Below the pieces are notes generated by a model. That model was not told the origin of the DNA and ran no database searches. It saw only the letters and a program-made list of their open reading frames with translations. Of a stretch of 64,000 nucleotides of DNA, positions 1 to 9,638 are shown in pieces. Position 1 is the first letter of the stretch. Each line of letters begins with the position of its first letter. The DNA comes from an uncultured Marivita sp. (lineage in GTDB: Bacteria; Pseudomonadota; Alphaproteobacteria; Rhodobacterales; Rhodobacteraceae), in NCBI RefSeq assembly GCF_947488135.1, contig NZ_CANKYW010000007.1, forward strand, positions 180,325 to 244,324, read 5' to 3'. The position numbers and the translations under genes were made by a program.

Positions 1-1484
1 AGTTCATCTGCGTCCGACCCACCCTGGTAGATCACGCGGTTCCGGGTCCCGGCGTCTGTGGCTTGCGGCAATTCGTTGACCACCACCTGTTCGGTTTGCT
101 GCGTGTCGTCGAACAGGACGACTTCTGTCCCATCCTGAAGGGTTCGCGTCCGGCGTAGAACCTGACCGTTGGCGGCGCGCACGGTTTCCACAACAGTGCC
201 ATCATCGTAGCTGACGACGTTACGGGTCGATCCGTCGTTGTATTCATATGTCGTGATTTCGGCACCGGGACGACGCAGAAGCACATCGTCATTGCGCAGA
301 ACACGGTACTGGCCGTTGTTTTCGATGACCACCCGATCTCCGCTGTTCGAGACCACCTCGTCATCGCCTTGCAGGATATCGGCAAGAACAGCGGCACCGA
401 AGGCCACGGCACCGGCGGCAAAGATCGGGTCGATGCCGTCGTCATCGTCGTCTTCAGAGCGCGCCTCTTGGGTTTCCGCGCCAGTCTCTGCATCAGGGGC
501 CTGAGTGACGTCTGTGTCGAAATCTTCCGTGGACTGCCGCACGTTCTCTTCCGTCACGGTTTCCTGTTTGGCCTCGGGAGAGTCTTCGTCACTTGCGGAT
601 GCCGCAGCGGCGCTTTGCATGACCCTGTTTTCGCTTTCAGCCACAGCCGCAGCCTGCGCTTCGTCGTCAAGTTCGGGCACTTCCGGCGCGTCAGAAGCAG
701 CGGTGTCGGACGCTTGATCGGCGGGCTGCTCCGCAGTCGCGTCACTTTCCGAATTCTCCGCCTGCTCGAGAGCCTGCGCCAAGTCGTCATCGGCGTTTTC
801 CGCTTCTGCCTCGGCGGTCGGCTCTGTAGGCTCGACCGTCTCTTCAGCGGTCTCTTCTTCTGCCGGCGCATCGACCGGAGCCTCCGCAGTCGCGTCCTGG
901 TCAGTGGCGCTTTCCGCCTCTGCCTCGGCGGTCGGCTCTGTAGCCTCAACCGTATCTTCAACGGTCTCCTCTTCTTCTGGCGCCTCGGCCGGAGCCTCCG
1001 CAGTCACGTCCTGATCAGCCGCGTCTTCCTCAGGCGCTTGTTCTTCAGGCGCTTCGGCAAGCTCTTCGGTTTCTGGCGACGCAGAGTCAGCTTCCGGCGT
1101 ATCCGCTTGCGGGTCCGCGGCGTCAGCCGCCTCCGGTGCCGGGGACGCATCGCCGCCCGCCACATTGTCTTGAGCGTCCGTACCGCGTGCCAGGACTTGT
1201 TCCAGATCCACACCGGGCAATTCAACTCCCGCCTCAACCATGGACTCGGCCATGGTCACGACCTGCGCTCCCAGCGAAGGGTCGGACGTCGCAGCGGTCA
1301 CGAGCGTGCAGTTGAGCGTGTCCGGCTGTTCGGCATCGGTTTCACACTGGTCTGCCAGCGCGTCCAACAATTGTTTCATTTGCCCCGGCGGCAGCGTATC
1401 GTCGGCCTGTTGGGCCGCTATTGGTCCGCTCAGGGCGATGGTCAGTGCTGTGGCCGAAGCCGTCATCAGTTTGACCGGTGTCAT
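1..1484 (-). CDS. Secreted acidic-repeat protein, probable OmpA-family (C-terminus outside window)
   Basis: The gene starts at an ATG at 1484 behind an AAGGAG Shine-Dalgarno and runs off the left edge. It has a signal peptide (MTPVKLMTASATALTIALSG, cleavage near AAQ), then about 100 ordinary residues with two cysteines, then roughly 200 residues that are almost only Ala, Glu, Asp, Pro and Thr, including a 38-residue tandem duplication. A short hydrophobic segment (GIDPIFAAGAVAFGAAVLAD) follows a run of aspartates, and then a tyrosine/arginine/threonine-rich region with VRAANGQVLRRTRTLQDGT-like beta repeats. This architecture, as I remember it, precedes a C-terminal OmpA peptidoglycan-binding domain in Rhodobacteraceae, but that domain is not in the window, so the family name is inference. 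Because it is open at the edge, only shadow frames of it appear as closed ORFs. Confidence 0.7.
   Translation of the reverse strand, partial: MTPVKLMTASATALTIALSGPIAAQQADDTLPPGQMKQLLDALADQCETDAEQPDTLNCTLVTAATSDPSLGAQVVTMAESMVEAGVELPGVDLEQVLARGTDAQDNVAGGDASPAPEAADAADPQADTPEADSASPETEELAEAPEEQAPEEDAADQDVTAEAPAEAPEEEETVEDTVEATEPTAEAEAESATDQDATAEAPVDAPAEEETAEETVEPTEPTAEAEAENADDDLAQALEQAENSESDATAEQPADQASDTAASDAPEVPELDDEAQAAAVAESENRVMQSAAAASASDEDSPEAKQETVTEENVRQSTEDFDTDVTQAPDAETGAETQEARSEDDDDDGIDPIFAAGAVAFGAAVLADILQGDDEVVSNSGDRVVIENNGQYRVLRNDDVLLRRPGAEITTYEYNDGSTRNVVSYDDGTVVETVRAANGQVLRRTRTLQDGTEVVLFDDTQQTEQVVVNELPQATDAGTRNRVIYQGGSDADE
793..1020. repeat. 114-bp tandem duplication inside the acidic domain
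   Basis: Two adjacent 114-bp units (793-906 and 907-1020) encode two 38-residue copies of an Ala/Glu-rich block. GCCTCCGCAGTC recurs exactly 114 bp apart (880 and 994). Copies differ at several positions, so the duplication is not brand new but is in frame. Confidence 0.8.
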
Positions 1485-1572
1485 GGCAATCTCCTTTGAA
1501 ATGTCCAATCGGACTGGTTCAAAGAACGTGGGACCGGTCTGATTTGTTCCGCGTTGGAGGCGGAACAAAAGC

Positions 1573-1613
1573 AACAGGCCCCGCCTGCCGTGGCAGAAAG
1601 GGGCCTGTTTTTC
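1573..1613 (-). terminator. Hairpin terminator downstream of metY
   Basis: AACAGGCCCC (1573-1582) pairs with GGGGCCTGTT (1600-1609). An inner CTGCC/GGCAG hairpin sits in the loop. On the minus strand it is followed by GCTTTTGTT, on the plus strand by TTTTTCT. It lies just past the metY stop. Confidence 0.65.
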
Positions 1614-1659
1614 TCTTCATAATAGACGCGTCTTTGGCCCTGAAAGCCTGAACGCAGTC

Positions 1660-2949
1660 TTACTTGACCGCGTTCAGCGCCTTGTTCAGATCGGCGATCA
1701 GATCCGTCGGATCCTCGATCCCGATGGAGATCCGCACCACGCTGGGCCCGGCACCCGCCGCTTCCTGCTGTTCCGGCGTCAATTGCCGGTGCGTGGTCGA
1801 GGCCGAGTGAATGACAAGGCTGCGCGTGTCGCCAAGGTTCGCGACGTGGCTGAAAATCTCGAGCGAGTCGACGAATTTCACGCAGGCGTCGTAGCCGCCC
1901 TTGAGCTTGACCGTGAACAGACCACCCGCGCCCTTCGGGCAGATTTTCTCAACCCGGTGATTGTAGGGCGACGACGGAAGGCCCGCATAGGTCACGGCCT
2001 CGACCGCATCATGGGTTTCGAGCCAGGACGCCACTTCCATCGCGTTCTCGACATGGCGTTGCATCCGCAGGGACAACGTCTCGATCCCCATGAGCGTGTA
2101 ATGCGCCGCCTGCGGGTTCAGCGTCATGCCCAGATCGCGCAACCCGATGGCGATGCCGTGGAAGGTAAAGGCGAGCGGGCCGAAGGTCTCGTGGAACTTG
2201 AGACCGTGATAGGCCGGTTCCGGCGCGCTGAGCGACGGGAACTTGTCCGACGCGGACCAGTCGAACTTGCCCGAATCCACCACGACGCCGCCGGTGACGG
2301 TGCCATTGCCGGTCAGGAACTTGGTCATCGAATGCACGACCAGCGTAGCCCCATGTTCGATGGGGCGGCACAGGTACGGCGTGGCCGAGGTGTTGTCGAC
2401 GATCAGCGGGATACCTGCGTCATCGGCCACGGCGGCAATCGCATCGAGATCGGTGATGTAGCCACCCGGATTGGCGATGGATTCGCAGAACACCGCGCGG
2501 GTGTCGTCGTTGATCGCGGCCTTGACCGCGTCCAGATCGTCGAAATCGACAAAGGTCGCGGACCAGCCGAACCGTTTGATCGTGTGGCTGAACTGCGTGA
2601 CCGTGCCGCCGTAAAGCCGCGTCGAGGCGACCACGTTCTTGCCCGGCCCCATCAGCGGGAAAAGCGCCATGATCTGCGCCGCGTGGCCCGAGGAACAGCA
2701 GACAGCACCTGCCCCGCCTTCGAGCGTCGCCATGCGTTCCTGAAGCGCGGCGACGGTCGGGTTGGTCAGGCGGGAATAGATGTAGCCCACTTCCTGAAGG
2801 TTGAACAAAGCCGCCGCGTGATCTGCATCGCGGAACACATAAGCCGTGGTCTGGTAGATCGGCACCTGCCGTGCGCCGGTCGCCGGATCGGGCCGTGCGC
2901 CCGCATGGATCTGAAGCGTGTCGAAGCCGTAGTCGGGTCCGTCGGTCAT
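1660..2949 (-). CDS. metY: O-acetylhomoserine sulfhydrylase (PLP-dependent)
   Basis: PLP enzyme of the Cys/Met metabolism family, 429 aa, expected to make homocysteine from O-acetylhomoserine and sulfide. The fold markers are in order: YSRLTNPT near residue 58, the SSGHAA loop near 87, [13 protein letters not shown] near 184, and the PLP lysine in [11 protein letters not shown] (about K210). The C-terminus ends with the family's [19 protein letters not shown] chose the ATG at 2949 because GGGGGAGATATCC precedes it; an in-frame ATG at 2964 would add five residues. Length and motifs fit MetY rather than cystathionine synthases (about 390 aa). It is monocistronic, with a hairpin terminator downstream and a divergent oxidoreductase upstream. 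Confidence 0.9.
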   Translation of the reverse strand: MTDGPDYGFDTLQIHAGARPDPATGARQVPIYQTTAYVFRDADHAAALFNLQEVGYIYSRLTNPTVAALQERMATLEGGAGAVCCSSGHAAQIMALFPLMGPGKNVVASTRLYGGTVTQFSHTIKRFGWSATFVDFDDLDAVKAAINDDTRAVFCESIANPGGYITDLDAIAAVADDAGIPLIVDNTSATPYLCRPIEHGATLVVHSMTKFLTGNGTVTGGVVVDSGKFDWSASDKFPSLSAPEPAYHGLKFHETFGPLAFTFHGIAIGLRDLGMTLNPQAAHYTLMGIETLSLRMQRHVENAMEVASWLETHDAVEAVTYAGLPSSPYNHRVEKICPKGAGGLFTVKLKGGYDACVKFVDSLEIFSHVANLGDTRSLVIHSASTTHRQLTPEQQEAAGAGPSVVRISIGIEDPTDLIADLNKALNAVK

Positions 2950-3175
2950 GGATATCTCCCCCATTGGTATGTCTGGTTGCGCACAGGATTAGGGCATCGC
3001 GACGAGGCTCACAACTGCCGCTGTTCGGGAAAGAACGCAGGTCCAGAAACGGATCGTCCGAACAGGACCGACGTTTCGCATGCCCACGCCCCGGCAGAAC
3101 TCTGTTTTCCCGGGCTTGCGGTGGACCGGCAATCTGCGACACAAGGAGACCATCCAGACAGGAGACCTGATCGCC

Positions 3176-4165
3176 ATGACCCGCCCCAGCACCATGACCG
3201 CCGTTGAAATCAGCACGCATGGCGGGCCGGAGGTACTCAAACCCGTGAGCGTTCCGGTGCCAATCCCAAAGGCGGGGGAAATTCTGATCAAGGTGGACTA
3301 TGCCGGGGTCAACCGTCCCGATGCCCTGCAACGGGCCGGGCTCTACAACCCGCCGCCCGACGCGTCGCCCCTGCCCGGACTCGAAGCCGCTGGCACCGTA
3401 GCCGCGGTGGGCGCAGGTGTCTCGCGTTGGGCCGAAGGCGACGCGGTGACGGCGCTGTTGCCGGGGGGCGGTTACGCGGAATACGTGACCACATTTGCCG
3501 ATCACGCCTTACCGGTGCCCGACGGCATGCCGATGGACCGGGCAGCCGCGCTCTGCGAGACGTTTTTTACCGTTTGGTCAAATGTGTTCCGGCGCGGCGG
3601 GTTGCGGGCTGGCGAGCGGTTTCTCGTCCATGGCGGATCAAGCGGCATTGGCACAACGGCGATCCAATTGGCCGCGTTGCGCGGAGCGCGGGTGTTCACC
3701 ACCGCCGGGTCCGAGGACAAGTGCACCGCCTGCCTCGCGCTTGGCGCAGAGGCCGCGTGGAACTACCGCGAGGTGGATTTCGTCGACCTCATGCAGGCCC
3801 AAGGCGGTGCGGATGTGATCCTCGACATGGTGGGCGGCGATTACATCCCGCGCAACCTCAAGGCGCTGGCCGAAGACGGGCGTCTGGTGCAGATCGCCTT
3901 CCTGCAAGGCCCCAAGGCCGAGGTGAACTTCGCGCCGCTGATGATGAAGCGGCAGACCATCACCGGATCGACCCTGCGCCCGCAATCTGTCGCGGCGAAG
4001 GCCGCCATCGCCCGCGATCTGGAGACCGAGATCTGGCCGCATCTGGCCTCTGGCCGCATCGCGCCGGTGATGGACAGCGAGTTCGCACTGGCCGACGCCG
4101 CGAAGGCCCACACGCGCATGGAAAGCTCGACCCATATCGGCAAGATCGTGTTGAAGGTCGCCTGA
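3176..4165 (+). CDS. NAD(P)H quinone oxidoreductase, zinc-free MDR family (PIG3-like)
   Basis: This is a 329-aa medium-chain dehydrogenase/reductase. The N-terminal GroES-like half carries VDYAGVNRPDALQRAGLY, typical of the quinone-oxidoreductase/PIG3 branch, and lacks catalytic and structural zinc cysteines. The Rossmann motif HGGSSGIGTTAIQLA and the DMVGGDYIPRNLKAL segment follow. It probably reduces quinones or enals with NADPH in the cytoplasm; the real substrate cannot be read from sequence. Start at 3176 is supported by AGGAGACC 9-10 nt upstream. The open frame extends back to 3080 and an ATG at 3194 is also possible. It is convergent with the YeeE pair, sharing a terminator. Confidence 0.85.
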   Translation: MTRPSTMTAVEISTHGGPEVLKPVSVPVPIPKAGEILIKVDYAGVNRPDALQRAGLYNPPPDASPLPGLEAAGTVAAVGAGVSRWAEGDAVTALLPGGGYAEYVTTFADHALPVPDGMPMDRAAALCETFFTVWSNVFRRGGLRAGERFLVHGGSSGIGTTAIQLAALRGARVFTTAGSEDKCTACLALGAEAAWNYREVDFVDLMQAQGGADVILDMVGGDYIPRNLKALAEDGRLVQIAFLQGPKAEVNFAPLMMKRQTITGSTLRPQSVAAKAAIARDLETEIWPHLASGRIAPVMDSEFALADAAKAHTRMESSTHIGKIVLKVA

Positions 4166-4182
4166 ACGCGCCTCCGCCATAA

Positions 4183-4212
4183 AAAACGCCCCGGCGTGCG
4201 TCGGGGCGTTTT
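4183..4212. terminator. Bidirectional hairpin terminator
   Basis: AAAACGCCCCG (4183-4193) pairs with CGGGGCGTTTT (4202-4212) across an 8-nt loop. A-tract and T-tract flank the stem, so it can end both convergent transcripts. Confidence 0.9.
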
Positions 4213-4234
4213 CGTTTCCAGACAGAGGTCGGAC

Positions 4235-4828
4235 CTACTCGGCCGGCACCTCGACGGCATCGCCTTCGCCCACAAGGCTGTCCGGCAGCGCAAAGGCCAC
4301 CAGCACGAAAACAGCGCCCAGAACGATGCCCAGAACGTCCCCCGACATCGACATGAGACCGTCATAGGACGATCCCGGCACGGTCCCGAGCGTCACCTTG
4401 CCGCCTGCGACATCGTCCAGCAAACCGCTGGCTTTCCATGCCGGATAGGTCGCCATATACGCCGCAGCACCCAGCAAGCCGCCCGCGATGAAAAAGAGCG
4501 CGTCCTTGCGCCCTGTCGCCGCCGCGGCAACGCCGGTGCCGGGACAATAGCCCGACGCGGCCCAGCCAGCGCCCAGCATCAGCCCACCGATGAACACACC
4601 GACATAAGCGGCCTTGACCGACATATGGCCCACATCGACCAGCCCCAGCATCTGACCGCTGAACATCAGGATCGACCCGACCCCGATGGCCAGAAGGATG
4701 GTTTTCATCAGGTGCAGCCGCCGCAGCGTCAACATCCCGCCGATCCAGTTGGGGTTCGTCGCCCCGATCCGGTCCAGCACGGCCCCGAAAGCCGCACCGA
4801 TCACGATCGCAAGAAGAATGGAGGTCAT
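4235..4828 (-). CDS. YeeE/YedE-family membrane protein, C-terminal half of a split sulfur transporter
   Basis: A 197-aa integral membrane protein with about five hydrophobic segments. The family signature SGYCPGTG (near residue 92) holds the conserved cysteine that, in the TsuA/YeeE thiosulfate transporter, lines the substrate path. The other half of the transporter is the gene just upstream (4832-5380), 3 nt away, so the two are translated as a unit. Many alphaproteobacteria carry this two-gene version of the fused enterobacterial protein. Substrate is probably thiosulfate or another sulfane-sulfur species, inferred from family and from the persulfide-type operator at 5396. Export versus import cannot be decided here. 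Confidence 0.85.
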   Translation of the reverse strand: MTSILLAIVIGAAFGAVLDRIGATNPNWIGGMLTLRRLHLMKTILLAIGVGSILMFSGQMLGLVDVGHMSVKAAYVGVFIGGLMLGAGWAASGYCPGTGVAAAATGRKDALFFIAGGLLGAAAYMATYPAWKASGLLDDVAGGKVTLGTVPGSSYDGLMSMSGDVLGIVLGAVFVLVAFALPDSLVGEGDAVEVPAE

Positions 4829-4831
4829 GGT

Positions 4832-5380
4832 TCAGCCCTTTCTATACATCAGCATGGCGGTGGGAATCGCGGCAGCAAAGGCGCCCGCGGCGAAGATGTA
4901 GCCCGACAGCGCGGTCTGCATCATGCCCGACATCATGTGGCCAGAGGTGCAGCCCCCGGCCAGTCGCGCGCCGTAAAGAACGATGAAGCCACCAAGAAAT
5001 GCGACCGCGTATCGCGCCACCGGCGTGTCGCCGTAATTTGCCCGCCAGATCGCGGGGACGACGCGTTCGACCGCGTCGATACCTCCACGCAGACTGGCCG
5101 AGGCAAAGGCCCCCAGCGCCATCGCGAGAACGAAAATAAAGCTGTAGTTCAACGGGTTGGCGGCGCTCTTGGCGTAGCTGCCATTCGACTTGGCCATATA
5201 GGCGTTGGTCGAGGTATACCCGTCGTCGGTTTGGGTGATGAAATCGGGGGTCACGACGTCCGCAACGATCCCGTCAAGGATCACGAACTGCGTCGACACC
5301 CCGATGGGCTTGACCAGCAGCACGGCGGCGAAAAACACCAGCCCGAGCAGCAGCCCTCCGGTTTTCCAGTTGAGTACCAT
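4832..5380 (-). CDS. YeeE/YedE-family membrane protein, N-terminal half of a split sulfur transporter
   Basis: A 182-aa membrane protein. It begins with a hydrophobic helix (LLLGLVFFAAVLLVKPIGVS), has further helices, and carries the conserved half-site GARLAGGCTSGHMMSG near residue 140, whose cysteine complements that of its partner at 4235-4828. It is the first gene of a two-gene operon; the leader (5381-5460) holds an ATTC-N8-GAAT palindrome and an FNR-type site. The order GGCTSGH half then GYCPGTG half matches the fused family members, which supports a split transporter rather than two paralogues. Confidence 0.85.
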   Translation of the reverse strand: MVLNWKTGGLLLGLVFFAAVLLVKPIGVSTQFVILDGIVADVVTPDFITQTDDGYTSTNAYMAKSNGSYAKSAANPLNYSFIFVLAMALGAFASASLRGGIDAVERVVPAIWRANYGDTPVARYAVAFLGGFIVLYGARLAGGCTSGHMMSGMMQTALSGYIFAAGAFAAAIPTAMLMYRKG

Positions 5381-5395
5381 GTGTTGCGCTCCTTC

Positions 5396-5415
5396 ATATT
5401 CTTCTTTCAGAATAT
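5396..5415. promoter_or_regulatory. Candidate BigR/SqrR persulfide-repressor operator
   Basis: Perfect inverted repeat ATATTCT (5396-5402), 6-nt spacer, AGAATAT (5409-5415). It contains ATTC-N8-GAAT, which I recall as the operator consensus of the ArsR-family persulfide sensors SqrR/BigR. It lies 16 bp upstream of the YeeE-type operon start. No ArsR-family gene is present in the window, so the regulator would act in trans. Confidence 0.6.
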
Positions 5416-5436
5416 CAAAAGAGCAGCTTTCCCGAC

Positions 5437-5450
5437 TTGATCTGCGTCAA
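5437..5450. promoter_or_regulatory. FNR/FnrL-type binding site
   Basis: TTGATCTGCGTCAA fits the alphaproteobacterial Crp/Fnr consensus TTGAT-N4-RTCAA exactly. It sits 57 bp upstream of the YeeE start, a position suited to activation under low oxygen, and also between this operon and the end of glpK. Confidence 0.7.
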
Positions 5451-5507
5451 ACACATGCGATTTGCCGAATTTATAGGAAGTGGGGCAGCTCATCGCGCCC
5501 AGCCCGA

Positions 5508-6998
<1,491 letters not shown>

Positions 6999-7030
6999 GT
7001 GCGGCGGGCCTCCCTTGGTCTTTGGTCAAA

Positions 7031-7057
7031 GGACCACCCGATTTCACCGGGTGGTCC
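7031..7057. terminator. Strong hairpin between glpV and glpK
   Basis: GGACCACCCG (7031-7040) pairs with CGGGTGGTCC (7048-7057) across a 7-nt loop. It lies 33-59 bp before the glpK start on the coding (minus) strand. It may attenuate or protect the transcript; no clear U-tract follows on that strand. Confidence 0.5.
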
Positions 7058-7110
7058 GTTATTTTGGTGCGTCATCACCGGGACTTTGCCGATGATCCCT
7101 GCATTCAGAG

Positions 7111-7219
7111 GTCCTCGGGTCAAGCCCGAGGACGACGAGCGCCCCTCTATCCTCATGTCATCACCGGGCTCGCCCCGGTGATCTCTACGGTCAGAGGTCC
7201 TCGGGCCGAGCCCGAGGAC
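7111..7219. repeat. Cluster of three dispersed palindromic repeats
   Basis: GTCCTCGGG-N5-CCCGAGGAC occurs at 7111-7133 and 7197-7219, and a variant TCACCGGG-N5-CCCGGTGA at 7161-7181. The first and third units share flanks (CAGAG before, GACG after). The same 9-bp-arm, 5-nt-loop unit recurs at 32767-32870, so this is a genome-dispersed REP-like family, not part of glp. Confidence 0.85.
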
Positions 7220-7235
7220 GACGTGGTATAAAGGC

Positions 7236-8948
7236 TTACTGCCAGGACTGGATCAGCTCGTCATAGGAGACGGTCTGCGGTTCCTCGTCCTCGTTCTCCA
7301 GCTTGGGATACGGCGCACCCGGCTGGTCGAACCAGTACTGCGCATCCCGCTCTTCGTTGAGAACCGGGCCAAGATCGCCCTGGACACCTGCGCGCTCAAG
7401 ACGTTCGAGTACGCGTTCCTGGTCTTCGCACAGTGCATCGAGCGCTTCCTGCGGGGTTTTCGCACCGGACATTGCGTCGCCGATGTTCTGCCACCACAGC
7501 TGTGCCAGCTTCGGGTAATCCGGAACGTTGGTACCGGTCGGAGACCATGCGACACGGGCCGGGGAACGGTAGAATTCCACCAAACCACCCAACTTGTCCG
7601 CACGCTCTGTGAAGCTGTCATGCTGCACGGTGCTTTCGCGGATGAAGGTCAGACCCACATGGGACTTCTTCACGTCCACGGTCTTGGAGGTCACGAACTG
7701 CGCATAGAGCCAGGCCGCCTTGGCACGGTCCACCGGGGTGGATTCCATGAGCGTCCACGACCCTGCGTCCTGGTAGCCAACCTTCTGGCCTTCTTTCCAG
7801 TAAACGCCATGCGGGCTGGGGGCCATGCGCCACTTCGGCGTGCCGTCTTCGTTCATCACCGGCAGATCAGGCTTCACGGTGTCCGCGGTGAAGGCGGTGT
7901 ACCAGAACATCTGCTGCGCGATGTTGCCCTGCGCGGGGATCGGGCCCGCTTCGGAGAAGGTCATGCCAGCCGCTGCGGGCGGCGTGTACTTCTCAAGCCA
8001 TTCGATCGCCTTGGTCACGGCGTAGACCGCTGCGGGCGAGTTCGTCGCACCGCCACGATCCACACAGGACCCGACCGGCTGGGACTGTTCGTTCACGCGG
8101 ATGCCCCATTCGTCGACCGGGAGGCCGTTGGGTTCACCCACGTCACCCATGCCAGCCATCGACATCCACGCGTCGGTGTAACGCCAGCCAAGGCTCGGGT
8201 CTTTCTTGCCGTAGTCCATGTTGCCAAAGACTTCGCCTTCGACGCCCATATGGCTCAGGTCACGACCGGTGAAAAACTCGGCGATGTCCTCGTAGGCGGA
8301 CCAATTCACCGGAACGCCCAGCTCGTAACCAAACTGTTCCTGGAAATCGGCCTTGTTCTTTTCGTCGTTGAACCAGTCGTAGCGGAACCAGTAGAGGTTC
8401 GCGAACTGCTGGGTCGGCAGCTGGTAGACCTTGCCATCGGGACCGGTGGTAAAGCTAAGACCGATGAAATCGTCGAGGTCCAGCGTTGGCAGGGTCACAT
8501 CGGCGCCCTCGCCCGCCATCCAGTCGGTCAGGTTGCGCACCTGCTGATAACGCCAGTGGGTGCCGATCAGATCGGAGTCGTTGATATAGGCGTCGTAGAT
8601 GTTCTCGCCCGACTGCATCTGCGTTTGCAGCTTTTCGACAACGTCGCCTTCGCCGATCAGGTCATGTGTGACGTTGATCCCGGTGATGGCCGTGAAGGCC
8701 GGGGCAAGCACCTGGCTTTCGTATTCATGCGTGGTGATCGTTTCCGAGACCACCTTGATGTCCATGCCCTGGAACGGCTGCGCCGCGTCAATGAAGAACT
8801 GCATCTCGGCTTCCTGCTCTTCGCGCGTGAGCGACGACAGGTCTCCGATCTCTTCGTCCAGGAACGCGCGGGCCGCGTCCATGTCAGCGAAGGCTGGACC
8901 CGCAAGGATCAGCAACGCTGCGGTTGAGGATTTAAGGTTCAAGTTCAT
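7236..8948 (-). CDS. glpV: Glycerol ABC transporter, periplasmic binding protein
   Basis: This 570-aa solute-binding protein begins with a Sec signal peptide (MNLNLKSSTAALLILAGPAFA) behind GGGAGGAACATA. The mature part is a long family-1 type binding protein with several tryptophan/tyrosine-rich segments (YWFRYDWFND, GWRYTDAWMSMAGMGD). The size (most sugar-binding proteins are 400-450 aa) and its place after two permeases, the DUF2160 gene and two ATPases match GlpV of the glpSTPQUV glycerol system described in Rhizobium leguminosarum. It captures glycerol in the periplasm for delivery to GlpP/GlpQ. Confidence 0.92.
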   Translation of the reverse strand: MNLNLKSSTAALLILAGPAFADMDAARAFLDEEIGDLSSLTREEQEAEMQFFIDAAQPFQGMDIKVVSETITTHEYESQVLAPAFTAITGINVTHDLIGEGDVVEKLQTQMQSGENIYDAYINDSDLIGTHWRYQQVRNLTDWMAGEGADVTLPTLDLDDFIGLSFTTGPDGKVYQLPTQQFANLYWFRYDWFNDEKNKADFQEQFGYELGVPVNWSAYEDIAEFFTGRDLSHMGVEGEVFGNMDYGKKDPSLGWRYTDAWMSMAGMGDVGEPNGLPVDEWGIRVNEQSQPVGSCVDRGGATNSPAAVYAVTKAIEWLEKYTPPAAAGMTFSEAGPIPAQGNIAQQMFWYTAFTADTVKPDLPVMNEDGTPKWRMAPSPHGVYWKEGQKVGYQDAGSWTLMESTPVDRAKAAWLYAQFVTSKTVDVKKSHVGLTFIRESTVQHDSFTERADKLGGLVEFYRSPARVAWSPTGTNVPDYPKLAQLWWQNIGDAMSGAKTPQEALDALCEDQERVLERLERAGVQGDLGPVLNEERDAQYWFDQPGAPYPKLENEDEEPQTVSYDELIQSWQ

Positions 8949-9024
8949 TATGTTCCTCCCGGTTATTGAGAACTTGGATTAAGAGGGGCGCTTCCCCGAA
9001 TTCGGGAAAACACCGGGGTATCGA

Positions 9025-9297
9025 TTACACCCAGCGGAACACCGCCGCGGCGTAGAGCGCGCAGACCGCCAGGGCCCAGGGCTGGTTTTCTCCGACCAGT
9101 CCAAGCCAGGCAAGGTTGATGAATGCGCTGCCCAGAAGCGTGATGAACAAACGATCACCCCGCGTCGTTTCGATCCGCAAGATGCCGGTGCGCGGCGTCT
9201 CGGGGAACTTTATGGCCAGGATCGTAAAGACGATCAGCAGGCTCGCGATCACCATGAAGAAGATCGCGGTGGGCCATGTCCATGCCATCCATTCCAT
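9025..9297 (-). CDS. glpU: Small membrane protein of the glycerol transporter (DUF2160)
   Basis: A 90-aa protein with an N-terminal helix (WTWPTAIFFMVIASLLIVFTILAI), a short basic loop (RIETTRGDRLFITLLG) and a second and third hydrophobic stretch ending YAAAVFRWV. DUF2160 proteins always accompany glycerol ABC systems and correspond to GlpU; the molecular role is not known to me. It sits between the SH3-domain gene and glpV, with a CCCGAATTCGGG palindrome (8996-9007) in the 76-bp gap before glpV. Confidence 0.88.
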   Translation of the reverse strand: MEWMAWTWPTAIFFMVIASLLIVFTILAIKFPETPRTGILRIETTRGDRLFITLLGSAFINLAWLGLVGENQPWALAVCALYAAAVFRWV

Positions 9298-9308
9298 TTA
9301 TTCACTCC

Positions 9309-9638
9309 TCACGGGATCATTTCGCACCAGCCGGTGTGAAACCAGCCGGTTTGGTTCAGGCGTTGGCCGTTCTTCCTAATGCTTTCGGCAAAGCACCATT
9401 TCCCTTGGCACTTGCGGGTGTCGATCGGCATCGAGTCACCGTTTCGGACGCGTGTGACCTCGCGATATTGCGAACCGGGGCCCGTGCGGATGGATAAAAA
9501 TCCATCACCGTTTGGGTCAAGGTGCCGCATGATACACGCCGCTTCCCATGGCTCCGCCGCCTGCGCCGCGACGGTCACCGGGATGACGGCCATAAGGCAG
9601 GTCAGAAGTGTGACAGTCTTGAAAAAAGTTCGCATCAT
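9309..9638 (-). CDS. Secreted SH3-like domain protein embedded in the glp operon
   Basis: A 109-aa protein with a Sec signal peptide (about residues 1-28, ending AAQAAE) and a mature domain with FLSIRTGPGSQYREVTRVRNG, the RTGPG turn of bacterial SH3 (SH3_3/SH3b) folds, plus four cysteines that could form two disulfides. Its ATG overlaps the glpQ stop by 4 nt (9635-9638) and glpU follows 11 nt later, so it is translated as part of the glycerol operon although it is not a canonical glp gene. Bacterial SH3 domains usually bind cell-wall peptides; whether it helps the transporter or is a passenger is unknown. Confidence 0.8.
   Translation of the reverse strand: MMRTFFKTVTLLTCLMAVIPVTVAAQAAEPWEAACIMRHLDPNGDGFLSIRTGPGSQYREVTRVRNGDSMPIDTRKCQGKWCFAESIRKNGQRLNQTGWFHTGWCEMIP

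Noticed and set aside
369..1499. Plus-strand ORF over the acidic-repeat gene
   Set aside because: Arg-rich translation of the complement of an Ala/Glu-rich repeat; the minus frame has a signal peptide and ribosome site.
1783..3207. 474-codon ORF opposite metY
   Set aside because: Arg/His/Asp-rich mirror frame; metY has intact PLP motifs.
7111..7219. CRISPR-like repeats
   Set aside because: Units are palindromes with unequal spacing and diverged sequence, no constant spacers, and no cas genes.
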